DNA of 46,339 bases from Anaerolineaceae bacterium (lineage in GTDB: Bacteria; Chloroflexota; Anaerolineae; Promineifilales; Promineifilaceae), in the NCBI GenBank assembly GCA_002699125.1, contig PABI01000156.1, positions 1 through 46,339 on the forward strand, read 5' to 3'. Positions 11,245 through 19,638 of this stretch are shown here, in pieces. The translations under genes and the position numbers were made by a program. The notes under the pieces were generated by a model. That model saw nothing but the letters and a program-made list of their open reading frames with translations, ran no database searches and was not told the DNA's origin. Within the stretch, counting starts at the first letter, position 1, and each line of letters begins with the position of its first letter.

Positions 11245-11979
11245 CTACTCCCACGGTGTCCATTCGCCGTGTTCGTTCAGGATGTGGGGCACACCATCTT
11301 CGTTCCACTGGATGAATTGGCCAGCGCTAAGGATGATGGCGACGCGGGTGCGGGCGACTTTTTCATCGGTGGTGGTGTCGTTGAGGCCCCAGGCGGTGTA
11401 AATTTGGCCGTTGATGCGACTGATGGTGCGCTTGTCACGAAAGCCCATGCGGCTGGCGATCTGTTCGTTGCTCATGCCCTGGGCCACCATGCGAGCCACG
11501 GCTTGCTCATTGGGCTCCAGGATGTCCATTGGCGCATTTTCGTCTTTGCGGCGCACTTCCTGCACGCGTGATTCAATGTCGGGGTCGATGAAGGAACGGC
11601 CGTTCACCGCATCCTCCAACAATGGCACAATCATATTGGGCAGCAGGTAGTTGGATTTCCGCACGTAAGCGTAGTGGCTGAGAATGCCGCTGCGACGAAA
11701 GGCGCGATAATATTCGTCGTCGTCCTGGATGGAGTAGAACACCACCGGAAGCCGGGGGAATTCGCGGCGGATGGCTACGGCCGTTTCAATCCCATTCATC
11801 ACCCCCGCCAGCTGCACATCCATTAAAATAACCGCTGGGGCCTGGCTCAGGCAAAATTCCAACGCTTCTTCGCCGGTGGGACAGTCGTGCACCACCTCTA
11901 CCGTGCTTAAATCTTCTAAACCAGCCTTCAGGGCCGGTCGCAGTTTTTCATTGTCTTCTACGATGAGTAATTTCAACAT
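11245..11979 (-). CDS. NarL/LuxR-type response regulator
   Basis: 244 aa from the start MLKLLIVEDN; the reading frame is open upstream to 12105 but those residues do not resemble a receiver domain. Receiver: LLIVEDNEKLR with the acidic pair near residues 8-10 and phosphoacceptor Asp in ILMDVQL near 53-56. LuxR-type helix-turn-helix near 170-235: LEPNEQAVARMVAQGMSNEQIASRMG. It lies directly upstream of the sensor kinase on the same strand, so the two form a two-component system. It is divergent from the VanZ-like gene, a possible target. No target operator was identified. Confidence 0.9.
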   Translation of the reverse strand: MLKLLIVEDNEKLRPALKAGLEDLSTVEVVHDCPTGEEALEFCLSQAPAVILMDVQLAGVMNGIETAVAIRREFPRLPVVFYSIQDDDEYYRAFRRSGILSHYAYVRKSNYLLPNMIVPLLEDAVNGRSFIDPDIESRVQEVRRKDENAPMDILEPNEQAVARMVAQGMSNEQIASRMGFRDKRTISRINGQIYTAWGLNDTTTDEKVARTRVAIILSAGQFIQWNEDGVPHILNEHGEWTPWE

Positions 11980-12108
11980 ACGCCTAACATCCGTCATTTG
12001 GTCGATTTGGGTCAAGCACTTGAGTGCGCTGTACAGTGCAATTGAAGCGTCGTTGTTTGTTGAGGCTTTCGTTATGCTGTAACGATATTCAAAACATGGG
12101 AGCACTCA

Positions 12109-12537
12109 ATGATGCTTAATCTAAAACAACGAGAACAAAAAAGCAATATGGGGCAACGGCCGTATCTCATCATTGCCCTCATTTTGTTCATCACAACTGC
12201 TTTATTTCCCTTTGGCTGGCTGGCCACGGTTTGGCCGGGCTTCAGCGCCGTGGCTGACTTCATTTTTGGCACGCAGCTTTCCCACATCATTGGTCATTTT
12301 GCCGTTTTTGTGCTGATGGGTGGTGGCGTTTTGCTGCTGTTCCCCAGCTTGCGGCGGCGATTTTGGCTTTATTTTAGCCTGATGCTGATGCTCGGTTTTA
12401 TCCAGGAATTTCTGCAAATCGCCTCCTTCAAGCACATCATTCCGGCGTTTGATGAACTCCTGGATTTGACGATGGACATGCTGGGGGCAGTGGCAGTGTT
12501 CTATTTCTGGAATAGGCGGATTGAGACTGGAGATTAG
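12109..12537 (+). CDS. VanZ-like membrane protein
   Basis: 142 aa with four hydrophobic segments and the VanZ-like pattern SHIIGHFAVFVLMGGGVLLLF and GFIQEFLQ...HIIPAFDELLDLTMDMLGA, with conserved acidic residues in the last helices. VanZ relatives are linked to teicoplanin resistance or cell-envelope functions, but most are uncharacterised. The start ATG at 12109 follows GGGAG. The last codons and the stop lie inside a heptamer array, so the C-terminal RIETGD is encoded by the repeat. It is followed by the DUF4173-like gene, probably in one operon. Confidence 0.85.
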   Translation: MMLNLKQREQKSNMGQRPYLIIALILFITTALFPFGWLATVWPGFSAVADFIFGTQLSHIIGHFAVFVLMGGGVLLLFPSLRRRFWLYFSLMLMLGFIQEFLQIASFKHIIPAFDELLDLTMDMLGAVAVFYFWNRRIETGD

Positions 12538-12576
12538 AGATTGGAGATTGCATTTAATCTCTAATCTCCAATCTCT
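12523..12576. repeat. Heptamer array, GAGATTG family
   Basis: GAGACTG, GAGATTA, GAGATTG, GAGATTG, then CATTT, then AATCTCT, AATCTCC, AATCTCT. This is a nearly perfect inverted repeat of 7-bp units. It covers the VanZ-like stop codon (12535-12537) and ends just before the next gene's ribosome-binding site. Confidence 0.9.
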
Positions 12577-12592
12577 TCTTACAGGAGCAAGC

Positions 12593-14203
12593 ATGGAAAC
12601 CACACACGACGAACTTATTGCCAAACCTATAGAACCGCCAAATCTATTGGTGCTGCGCACGCCGGTGCGTTTGCTGCAAACGGCCGTCGTCCTTGGCATC
12701 ATGGCAGATTGGCTGTTTTACGACAAACCCCTGGGCCTCTCGCTGCTGCTGTTTGTGCTGCTGATGATTGGCGGATTGTGCTGGAACGGCCGTCATGAAG
12801 CCATCACCCTCGCCAAACGCAACCTGTGGCTGCTGCTGCCCCTCTTCTTTTTTGCCGGCATGGCCACGCTGCGCACCAACAGCACCCTGACCACGCTGAA
12901 CGTACTGGCTGTGCTCTGCTTGCTGGCCTACCTGGCCTTTTTCTACGCGGCGGGACGGGTGGAAAATATGAATTTGCTGGGCTATGCGCTGCTGCCGCTG
13001 CGCGTGTTTGGCCGTAGCCTGGCGCTGGCTGCCCCGGTGATTGGGCCTAGCGTGCAGGAGATAAAGGTGAATGGGAACGGCCGTCGCCACCTCTTCCCCA
13101 TGCTGCGTGGATTGCTGCTGGCGCTGCCCGTGTTGCTCGTCTTCACGGTTTTGCTCAGTTCGGCCGACCTCATCTTTGCCGACTACGTCGATCAGCTGTT
13201 CTCACTGGACATTTTTAGCCATATGGCCGAATGGCTGTGGCGCGGCAGCCTCATTTTGCTGCTTTCCGTGCTGCTAGCAGGCGGCCTGGCTCTGGCGCTG
13301 ACCCGTCATGCTGACGATGAGGAGCAAAGCGCACTGGAACGCGCCTTGAGCACACTGCCCAACCAATTTTCAATTGGCTTCATCGAGACGAGCACTATTT
13401 TAGTGCTGGTCAACATGTTGTTTGCCGCTTTTGTTGCGATTCAGTTCACTTACTTGTTTGGTGGTGTGGCTAACGTCACCGAGGCGGGCTATACCTTTGC
13501 CGATTACGCCCGGCGCGGCTTTTTTGAGCTGCTGACGGTGGCTATTTTAACGATGCTGCTGGTACTGGGGCTGAACTGGCTGGCGCGGCGCGAAAACAAG
13601 GGGCAAATTCGGCTGTTTAACGGGCTGGGCAGCGTGTTGGTAGGCCTGGTGCTGGTGATGCTGGTCTCGGCCTGGCGGCGCATGGCGCTGTACGAGGCGG
13701 CCTTCGGCTACACCGAACTGCGCCTGATTGTGTATGTTTGCATGGGGTGGCTGGCTCTCACGCTGGTCTGGTTTTTACTGACGCTGTGGCTGCATCCGGA
13801 CCGCTTTGCCATTGGCGCGCTGCTGGCGGTGATGGGCTTTGTGGCCACGCTTAATCTCATCAACCCGGATGCCTTTATTGCCCGGCAAAACCTTGACCGC
13901 TACGAACAAACGGGCGACCTGGATGCCGCGTATCTGGCGAGCTTGTCCAATGATGCAGTGCCGGAGTTGGTGCGGGGTTTGGCCTTAACGGCTGGCGATG
14001 CGGAGACGCAGCTCACGCCCATCTGCGCCCGCTCCTGGTTGTCTGATGAGCTGGATTGTTACGCTACGCCGCATGAGATTTTGCTGACGGCGCTGAACGG
14101 CCGTTATCAAACCCTCATTTCTGATTCATCCTGGCAGCGCTGGACATCGTTTAACTTACCGCGCTGGCAGGCGTATGGGCTGTTGGGCTTTTTGGCTGAC
14201 TGA
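12593..14203 (+). CDS. DUF4173-like polytopic membrane protein
   Basis: 536 aa. The start METTHDELIA at 12593 is chosen because AGGAG lies 7 bp upstream; the frame is open further 5'. There are about 11-12 hydrophobic segments from residue 30 to about 420, then a soluble tail. LSSADLIFADYVDQLF and LETSTILVLVN-like stretches match my memory of DUF4173/DUF4153 proteins (putative integral membrane proteins of unknown function). The soluble C-terminus has DAFIARQNLDRYEQTGDLD, typical of that family. It is followed by SGNH-like and DUF1361 genes. Three ACGGCCGT octamers fall inside. Confidence 0.85.
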   Translation: METTHDELIAKPIEPPNLLVLRTPVRLLQTAVVLGIMADWLFYDKPLGLSLLLFVLLMIGGLCWNGRHEAITLAKRNLWLLLPLFFFAGMATLRTNSTLTTLNVLAVLCLLAYLAFFYAAGRVENMNLLGYALLPLRVFGRSLALAAPVIGPSVQEIKVNGNGRRHLFPMLRGLLLALPVLLVFTVLLSSADLIFADYVDQLFSLDIFSHMAEWLWRGSLILLLSVLLAGGLALALTRHADDEEQSALERALSTLPNQFSIGFIETSTILVLVNMLFAAFVAIQFTYLFGGVANVTEAGYTFADYARRGFFELLTVAILTMLLVLGLNWLARRENKGQIRLFNGLGSVLVGLVLVMLVSAWRRMALYEAAFGYTELRLIVYVCMGWLALTLVWFLLTLWLHPDRFAIGALLAVMGFVATLNLINPDAFIARQNLDRYEQTGDLDAAYLASLSNDAVPELVRGLALTAGDAETQLTPICARSWLSDELDCYATPHEILLTALNGRYQTLISDSSWQRWTSFNLPRWQAYGLLGFLAD

Positions 14204-14205
14204 TT

Positions 14206-14275
14206 GAGTAAAAAGTGAAAAGTAAAAAGTGCCGCAAATCATAACTTTTTACTTTTCACCTATCACTTTTCACTA
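14206..14275. repeat. Heptamer array, AAAGTGA family
   Basis: AAAGTGA, AAAGTAA, AAAGTGC, a 12-bp loop, then CTTTTTA, CTTTTCA, CCTATCA, CTTTTCA. It is an inverted repeat that starts 3 bp after the upstream stop codon and fills most of the gap to the next gene. Confidence 0.9.
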
Positions 14276-14295
14276 CAAAATACTGGAGAAGATAA

Positions 14296-15336
14296 GTGGA
14301 GTTAACATCGAAACAGACAAAATGGGCAAATTTATCATTACGCGGCTCGCGCTGGTGGCTGGTTCTTATACTTTTGCTGTTGTTGCTGCTGGCAGGCGGA
14401 TTGGTTTTTCGGCAGTTAACGGCCGTTCGCCTGGGCCAATCAACGGTGGGTCTGACGCCGCTGACGGAGCTGGGCAGCCAGAAATACCACGGCGTGGAAG
14501 GCGGTTTGTATCCGGGTGGCGGCAATGAACGGCCGTCGGCCCATAACGCGGCTGGCATTGAGATTGCGGAGTCGATACGGCCGTTGGCCAGCAACGGTTC
14601 CGTAAACGAGGAAAGCGGCAAAATCGGCTTTGTGGCCGTGGGCATGTCCAACACTTCAATGGAGTTTGAAACCTTCCAGGAGCAGGCGGATGGCATTCCA
14701 CAACTCAACCCGGCTGTGGTGTTTGTGGATGGCGCGCAGCACGGCAAGGCCTCCCAATTTGTGGCCAACCCAGAAGATGAATACTGGACCGTTTTGGACG
14801 AACGGCTGGCCGCGGCTGGTTTAAGCGACGAGCAGGTGCAGGTGGTCTGGCTGAAGAACGCCCGCGCCCGGTCTAATCTGCCATTTCCGCTGGATGCTTT
14901 GCTGCTCAAAGCCGATTTACGCGAGATTGTGGAGCTGCTATATGAGCGCTTTCCCAACCTGAAAATAGTATATCTCTCCAGTCGTACCTACGGTGGCTAC
15001 GCTACCATCGACCTCAACCCGGAGCCATATGCCTATCAATCCGCCTTTGCCGTCAAGTGGCTCATTGAGGACCAGCTTGCCGGCGACATTGGCCTGAATT
15101 ACGACCCGGACGAGGGCACGGTTTACGCCCCGTGGCTCAGCTGGGGACCATATTTGTGGGCCGATGGCCTGGCCGATGAAGGCGAAGGGTTTGTTTGGGA
15201 GCAGTCGGATTTTGCTTTTGACGGCACGCACACGTCGCCGTCGGGGCAGGCGAAGGTGGCTGGCTTGCTCTACCACTTTTTGCGCACGGATGAAACGGCC
15301 GTTCCCTGGTTTCTCGCATCGGAGCCAACACAATGA
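14296..15336 (+). CDS. Membrane-anchored SGNH/GDSL-like hydrolase (putative)
   Basis: 346 aa. The start is GTG at 14296 with GGAGAAG upstream. One hydrophobic anchor spans about residues 19-40 after a basic N-terminus, leaving about 300 residues outside the cell. SGNH-like blocks are visible: GMSNTSMEF (Ser block, about 116-124), SSRTYGGYA (about 229-237) and DGTHTSPSGQAK near the C-terminus, which fits the Asp-x-x-His catalytic pair. Such enzymes are esterases or lipases, some acting on cell-wall or polysaccharide acyl groups; the substrate is unknown. It overlaps the DUF1361 start by 4 bp, so the two are translationally coupled. Confidence 0.75.
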   Translation: MELTSKQTKWANLSLRGSRWWLVLILLLLLLLAGGLVFRQLTAVRLGQSTVGLTPLTELGSQKYHGVEGGLYPGGGNERPSAHNAAGIEIAESIRPLASNGSVNEESGKIGFVAVGMSNTSMEFETFQEQADGIPQLNPAVVFVDGAQHGKASQFVANPEDEYWTVLDERLAAAGLSDEQVQVVWLKNARARSNLPFPLDALLLKADLREIVELLYERFPNLKIVYLSSRTYGGYATIDLNPEPYAYQSAFAVKWLIEDQLAGDIGLNYDPDEGTVYAPWLSWGPYLWADGLADEGEGFVWEQSDFAFDGTHTSPSGQAKVAGLLYHFLRTDETAVPWFLASEPTQ

Positions 15337-16004
15337 ACCAAACACCGACAAAACACACGTTATTGCTCCTGGCTGCCCTGCTGTTTACGTCCAGTTTAGC
15401 CGGGGCCATCTGGTTTGTGCGCTTTGTTTATACGGGCAACCTTGCCTTCATCTTTTTGCTGTGGAATCTGTTTTTGGCCTGGCTGCCGGTGCTGTTTGCT
15501 CTGCTGGCGCGCCGCCAGCGGGCCGGCCGTTTGGGGCGATGGATTTGGGGCGGGCTGTGGCTGCTCTTTTTCCCCAACGCGCCTTACCTGCTCACCGATT
15601 TGCTCCATTTGGGGCGAATTGGCCAGGTGCCAATCTGGTATGACCTGATCATGCTGCTGACGTTTGCCCTGGCTGGGCTCTTTTTGGGCTTTGCCTCGCT
15701 GTTTTGGCTGCATGATCTGGTGGCCAAAACGTGGAATCGTTGGGCGGGCTGGTTGTTTGTGCTGATTGTGTTGGGTTTGAGCAGCTTCGGCGTGTATATC
15801 GGCCGTTTTTTGCGCTGGAACAGTTGGGATTTACTACTGAAGCCCACCGTTTTGCTGCGCGATCTGGCCGAACATTTGCTGGTGCGCCACCAATTTTTGG
15901 AAACGGCTGTGGTGACCATGTTGTTAACGGCCGTTTTCATCGGATCCTATTTCATCATCTTTGCCCTGCCGCCGCAGTTGGCCCGTTTGGAACTGGAGAA
16001 GTGA
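15333..16004 (+). CDS. DUF1361 membrane protein
   Basis: 223 aa with about six to seven transmembrane helices. The family signature LFFPNAPYLLTDLLHL lies near residues 77-92, together with the later FGVYIGRFLRWNSWD. DUF1361 proteins are integral membrane proteins without a known reaction. The start ATG overlaps the stop of the SGNH-like gene. The stop codon lies inside the heptamer array at 16000. Confidence 0.9.
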   Translation: MNQTPTKHTLLLLAALLFTSSLAGAIWFVRFVYTGNLAFIFLLWNLFLAWLPVLFALLARRQRAGRLGRWIWGGLWLLFFPNAPYLLTDLLHLGRIGQVPIWYDLIMLLTFALAGLFLGFASLFWLHDLVAKTWNRWAGWLFVLIVLGLSSFGVYIGRFLRWNSWDLLLKPTVLLRDLAEHLLVRHQFLETAVVTMLLTAVFIGSYFIIFALPPQLARLELEK

Positions 16005-16047
16005 AAAGTAAAAAGTGATAAGTGGATGTTACTTTTTACTTATCACT
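16000..16047. repeat. Heptamer array, AAAGTGA family, over a stop codon
   Basis: AAGTGAA, AAGTAAA, AAGTGAT, AAGTGG, then a loop, then ACTTTTTACTTATCACT. The TGA stop of the DUF1361 gene (16002-16004) is part of the first unit. Confidence 0.88.
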
Positions 16048-16065
16048 GGCCTCAAGGAGTAGATC

Positions 16066-16704
16066 ATGAGCCAAACAATCCTTTCCGATGATCTGTACAA
16101 GCCTGATTTCCCGTCGCTGGGACTATTTTCTACCTGGTTTGGCGTGGTGTTGATTGGGTTAACGGCCGTGTTACAGGCAGGCCAATCAAGCCGGGACGGG
16201 TATTGGGCGCAGCCGCTGGTAGAGGGGCTGCAATTTGTGCTGCTGGCGCTCATTTTGGCCTCGCTGTTTTACCTGCCCTTCCGTGCCGAGCGGGGCGTTA
16301 AGTGGGCCGCCCTGCCCCTAGCGATCAACGTGGGTACGCTGATCATCGTGCAGCTGGTGCCCTTTGCCGACTTGTGGGAGACACTGCGCTTTCGCTGGCG
16401 CATCAGCCAGTATGAAGCCGTGGCGCAAATGGTGGAAAGTGGCGAACTGCTGCCGGGTGAAAACGGCATGATCAATTTGCCTGAGGCGTATCAATATTTG
16501 TCGGTGGACAGCGGCCGTATTTGGGTAGAAACCGAGGGGGAAACAACGGCCGTTTTCTTCTTCACTGAGAAAAACGCGCCGCGCAACTTTGCCGGGTATC
16601 TCTACCGCAGCGACAACAATCCACCGCAGCAAGGAGATTTCCTGGGAAGGTGGCGTTACGTGGCCCAAAAACAGGTCCACTGGTACTTCTGCATCTCTGA
16701 ATAA
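16066..16704 (+). CDS. Hypothetical membrane protein
   Basis: 212 aa, not recognised. Three hydrophobic segments lie in the first ~105 residues (about 20-38, 55-70, 83-103). A soluble C-terminal half with YLSVDSGRIWVETEG and FGY-like beta-type strands follows, ending in KQVHWYFCISE. The start ATG (16066) has AGGAG 12 bp upstream. It follows the DUF1361 gene on the same strand and may be the last gene of the operon starting at 12109. Confidence 0.75.
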   Translation: MSQTILSDDLYKPDFPSLGLFSTWFGVVLIGLTAVLQAGQSSRDGYWAQPLVEGLQFVLLALILASLFYLPFRAERGVKWAALPLAINVGTLIIVQLVPFADLWETLRFRWRISQYEAVAQMVESGELLPGENGMINLPEAYQYLSVDSGRIWVETEGETTAVFFFTEKNAPRNFAGYLYRSDNNPPQQGDFLGRWRYVAQKQVHWYFCISE

Positions 16705-16803
16705 TCGTTTCGTTGCCCATATTTTAGCTAAGACCGAGGTTTACTCTAACGGCTTTGATTCTAATTAGTCCAATGCTGGAGCTTTCTAAGAGGAGTGGAC
16801 TAC

Positions 16804-17670
16804 ATGGACAATAACACGCATAACTATATAGACCCTACATCACAAAAGGCAGATAATTTATTCTTCAATCATAGACCTTTCCGGCTTCGGCTTTTAGAGA
16901 AGATGACCGTCATTTTCTTTTTTGCTCTAGTTGGAGCAGCAACAGGGAGAGCGATTTTAGCGATTTTGTGGGTGTTACTCAACATTAGCGACAGTAGTTA
17001 CATCGATAGTAGTGGAGTAGCTGAGGTGTTCTTTACTGTTCTAGCCTTGAGCATTGGTGCCATTATTGGGGCAATTATTGGTGCTTTTGCGGCAAAATTG
17101 GGGCGCTTCAACTTGTTTAACTCTCAAGGAAATGTTCTGGTATTTGGACTCCAATGGGGCATTGTTAGTGCCATGGTCAGCGTTGGAAGACCAATTTTTT
17201 TTTGGTTTGGGTATGCAGAATTATGGTGGATCATTCCAGGACTTGTTATTGGTGTTGCACAATGGATGATGCTCCCTTTGTGGTCGTCTCGAACACGCTT
17301 CTGGATTTTGGCTAGCTTGTTGATATGGCTTCTATTCATGTGGGTTGAGACTTTTCTCAGCTTCAGATTAAATGTTCTGGGCTTTGCGGCAGCTGTGGCT
17401 TTTGTCGGGCTTTTGGCAGGTAGTTTGCAATGGTATATCTTGAGACGAGTTCCCCGTGCCGAATGGTTAATACCAATCAGCGTGATGAGTGTACTTATCA
17501 GTGATCTAATGCTCCCCTTGCTAAGGTCTATATATTTTCTAGGGTACATAAACCTAAGTGGGATCTACTTTCCAACACGCATTCATTTTATTTATTGGGT
17601 TGTAATGGGAACTGCAATAGGCTGGGTATTGAAAAATGCTTACCAAACCCAACTTGAGCATACAGATTAA
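16804..17670 (+). CDS. AT-rich polytopic membrane protein of unknown function
   Basis: 288 aa. The start at 16804 is preferred because AGGAG lies 8 bp upstream; an upstream in-frame GTG at 16795 overlaps that site. There are about seven hydrophobic helices spread through the protein and no catalytic motif that I recognise. Composition differs from neighbours: it is clearly AT-richer, uses A/T-ending codons and has no ACGGCCGT octamer in 870 bp. These signs suggest recent acquisition. It ends with a soluble tail (NAYQTQLEHTD). Confidence 0.7.
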   Translation: MDNNTHNYIDPTSQKADNLFFNHRPFRLRLLEKMTVIFFFALVGAATGRAILAILWVLLNISDSSYIDSSGVAEVFFTVLALSIGAIIGAIIGAFAAKLGRFNLFNSQGNVLVFGLQWGIVSAMVSVGRPIFFWFGYAELWWIIPGLVIGVAQWMMLPLWSSRTRFWILASLLIWLLFMWVETFLSFRLNVLGFAAAVAFVGLLAGSLQWYILRRVPRAEWLIPISVMSVLISDLMLPLLRSIYFLGYINLSGIYFPTRIHFIYWVVMGTAIGWVLKNAYQTQLEHTD

Positions 17671-17803
17671 TTCAATCAACAGTACTGTGAATCATTATTT
17701 CTCTATGGCCGAATAGTTTTTGTTTGATCTAAAGAATCCTGCGCTATAATCTCCCCTGCGCATTAGATAGGTATCTAACAAACTGGCGCGGTTTGGAGTA
17801 ACA

Positions 17804-18691
17804 ATGACGGCACAGGCTTTGCCTTATATCTCTTTTTTGGGCTTTTTGTTTGGCTCAACTCTCGTGGCTTCTCGCTTTAGCGTGGGGCAGTTTCAACCAA
17901 CAACCTACATTGGCCTGCGCCTGACGATGGCCGGCCTGGGGCACGTAGCGTTTTATGCACTGGTGAGCCGCCGCTACCGCTGGCCCACCGACCGCCGGTT
18001 ATGACTTCATGCGTCAATCTTGGGGGTGTTGGGCACGGCCGTTCCCATGACGTCCATCGTCACCGCCCTGCAATATCTCTCCAGCGGCCTGGCCGCCATT
18101 TTTATTACTACCAGTCCGGCCATTACCGTGCTGCTGGCCCACTTCTTTTTGCCGGATGAAGCACTGAACCGGCGCAAGGCGTTTGGCGTGGCCCTGGCGC
18201 TAGGCGGGACTATCGTGTTGGCCTCTAGTGGCGAAAGTGGCCTGGCCGACGTGGGCAAAGCCAATCCGCTGGGCTACGTTTTGATGCTGGTGGCAATGAC
18301 AGCGGGTGGTGCTGCGGCCGTTTATATTCGCAAATATCTCAACGATTACAATTCATTTGACGTGGCCAGCGTTCGCATGTTTGTGGCAGCCGTGGTCGTC
18401 ATGCCGCTGTCGGCGCTGACGATTGGGTTTGATTTGCATGCTGTGACGCCCGGCGGCTACGTCGCGCTGCTGTATGCGGCCCTAGTGGGCACTTTTGCCG
18501 GGCTGCTGCTGGCAGTTTACAACGTGAAGCGTTTTGGCGCCACGGCCGCCGCTATGACAGGCTACGTTGTGCCGATTTTTGCCGGTTTGGGCGGTGTTTT
18601 TCTGCTAGATGAAAAGATTACGGCCGTTATGCTCGTCGGCGTGGTGCTTATTGTCGGCGGCATCATGATCATCAATCGCAGCAAAAATTAA
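17804..18691 (+). pseudogene. EamA/DMT-family transporter interrupted by an in-frame TGA
   Basis: One continuous frame of about 295 codons, the normal EamA size, is broken by a single TGA at 18002-18004. Before it: GSTLVASRFSVGQFQPTTYIG, typical of the first EamA repeat. After it: ILGVLGTAVPMTSIVTALQY and FITTSPAITVLLAHFFLPDE, then a full second EamA repeat. The stop follows RRYRWPTDRRL, where a Trp codon (TGG) is a likely ancestor. TGA is a genuine stop elsewhere in the window, so recoding is unlikely. Either a nonsense mutation or a sequencing error explains it; a 223-aa product from ATG 18020 is conceivable. The stop codon shares TTAA with the stop of the convergent gene. Confidence 0.85.
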
Positions 18692-19467
18692 CCCGTTTCT
18701 ACGGTGACCCCTGGAGGAACAATCAAGATTACCGTGTTGGCTTCGTTGGAAACGGCCGTTATCAGCTTCATGCCCGCGGGCAGTTTGACGGACACGGTTT
18801 GCTTTGGCGCTGTTGTTTCAGATGTTTCTTTGTCTCCACCTGGTATGACAATGGGATCCGGCAAGATAATCGGAACTTCTTCCTCAGTTTCTGACGCAGC
18901 TTCTGCCTCCAGCGTGATGCCATCAATGAAAAAGTCTTTCTTGCGTGGCCATTTGCTTTTTACCCGGACCTCGATGATGGCTGTGCCGTTGTCTGGCACG
19001 GTAAACGTTACCTTGTGACGGTGCCATTTGCGGTTACCCATCTGGCCGCCATTGACCCACTGCCCCTGTCCATTGACCCACACGCCAGACTCAGCACCAA
19101 ATGGGTCCGTTTCATCATAAAGCACTGCCAAAACCGGAACTTCCAGGGTGGCCTCGCTGCCCGGCTTTAGTCCGGTGACAACTTGTTTAAGCTCTACGCC
19201 AAACGGGCTGCCGGCGTGGAAAATTTTGTAGGTGGTGTCTCCGGCCAAAATGAGGGCATCTTTGGCGCCTAGTTGCTCGTTGGCTGGCAGCTGTTTGGCC
19301 AATTTGTGGACACATTCAGGCACACCACCCGCTTTGTCGTTGGCACCAAACAGTGGGTTACCCGGTTCTATCCAGCGCAAAATCCATCCATTGGGCTGCT
19401 GATTGATCAAATTGCCAACGGGTGGCATATCCATCCATCCCTCGGTAAACGTTCCGTTTTTTAGCAT
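18688..19467 (-). CDS. Beta-sandwich protein of unknown function, possibly carbohydrate-binding
   Basis: 259 aa. The start MLKNGTFTEG at 19467 has GGAG upstream; the 23 codons before it look non-coding. Residues about 1-190 alternate strand-like segments with many Gly/Trp (NGWILRWIEPGNP, GVWVNGQGQWVNGGQMGNRKWH, KDFFIDGITLEAE). This resembles jelly-roll carbohydrate-binding modules that open with an LxNGxF motif. A Glu/Pro-rich linker (about 190-220) and a short final domain follow. No signal peptide is seen, so export is doubtful. The gene is convergent with the broken EamA gene. Function is an inference from fold style. Confidence 0.65.
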   Translation of the reverse strand: MLKNGTFTEGWMDMPPVGNLINQQPNGWILRWIEPGNPLFGANDKAGGVPECVHKLAKQLPANEQLGAKDALILAGDTTYKIFHAGSPFGVELKQVVTGLKPGSEATLEVPVLAVLYDETDPFGAESGVWVNGQGQWVNGGQMGNRKWHRHKVTFTVPDNGTAIIEVRVKSKWPRKKDFFIDGITLEAEAASETEEEVPIILPDPIVIPGGDKETSETTAPKQTVSVKLPAGMKLITAVSNEANTVILIVPPGVTVETG

Positions 19468-19543
19468 TGAGAAACTCCTTGTGTTAGTTGCTGCTTGATG
19501 ATGTTGATTATACGGGGAGAAATTCGCGTTTTGCAAGCGGGGG

Positions 19544-19572
19544 TTGACAAAGTGTAGTTATTACACTATACT
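19544..19572 (+). promoter_or_regulatory. Promoter of the SPFH gene
   Basis: TTGACA (19544-19549), a 17-bp spacer, then TATACT (19567-19572). It is embedded in a pair of dyads (19551-19567 and 19583-19599), so it is probably repressed by a dimeric regulator. Confidence 0.75.
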
Positions 19573-19599
19573 GCGGCGCATAAGTGTTTATAATACACT
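19551..19599. promoter_or_regulatory. Twin 17-bp operators in the SPFH promoter
   Basis: Dyad 1 is AGTGTAGTTATTACACT (19551-19567), lying between the -35 and -10 boxes. Dyad 2 is AGTGTTTATAATACACT (19583-19599), starting at about +4. Both are 17 nt with AGTGT/ACACT ends and start exactly 32 bp apart, about three helical turns. Two bound dimers would sit on the same face. Confidence 0.7.
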
Positions 19600-19638
19600 A
19601 ACGGCTATGGATTTCACTGATCAACAAGGGGTGTTCTC

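Noticed and set aside
17804..18691. TGA read as tryptophan or selenocysteine in the EamA gene
   Set aside because: TGA is a genuine stop for the permease, the propeller lipoprotein and others; no SECIS-like element or selenoprotein family is involved.
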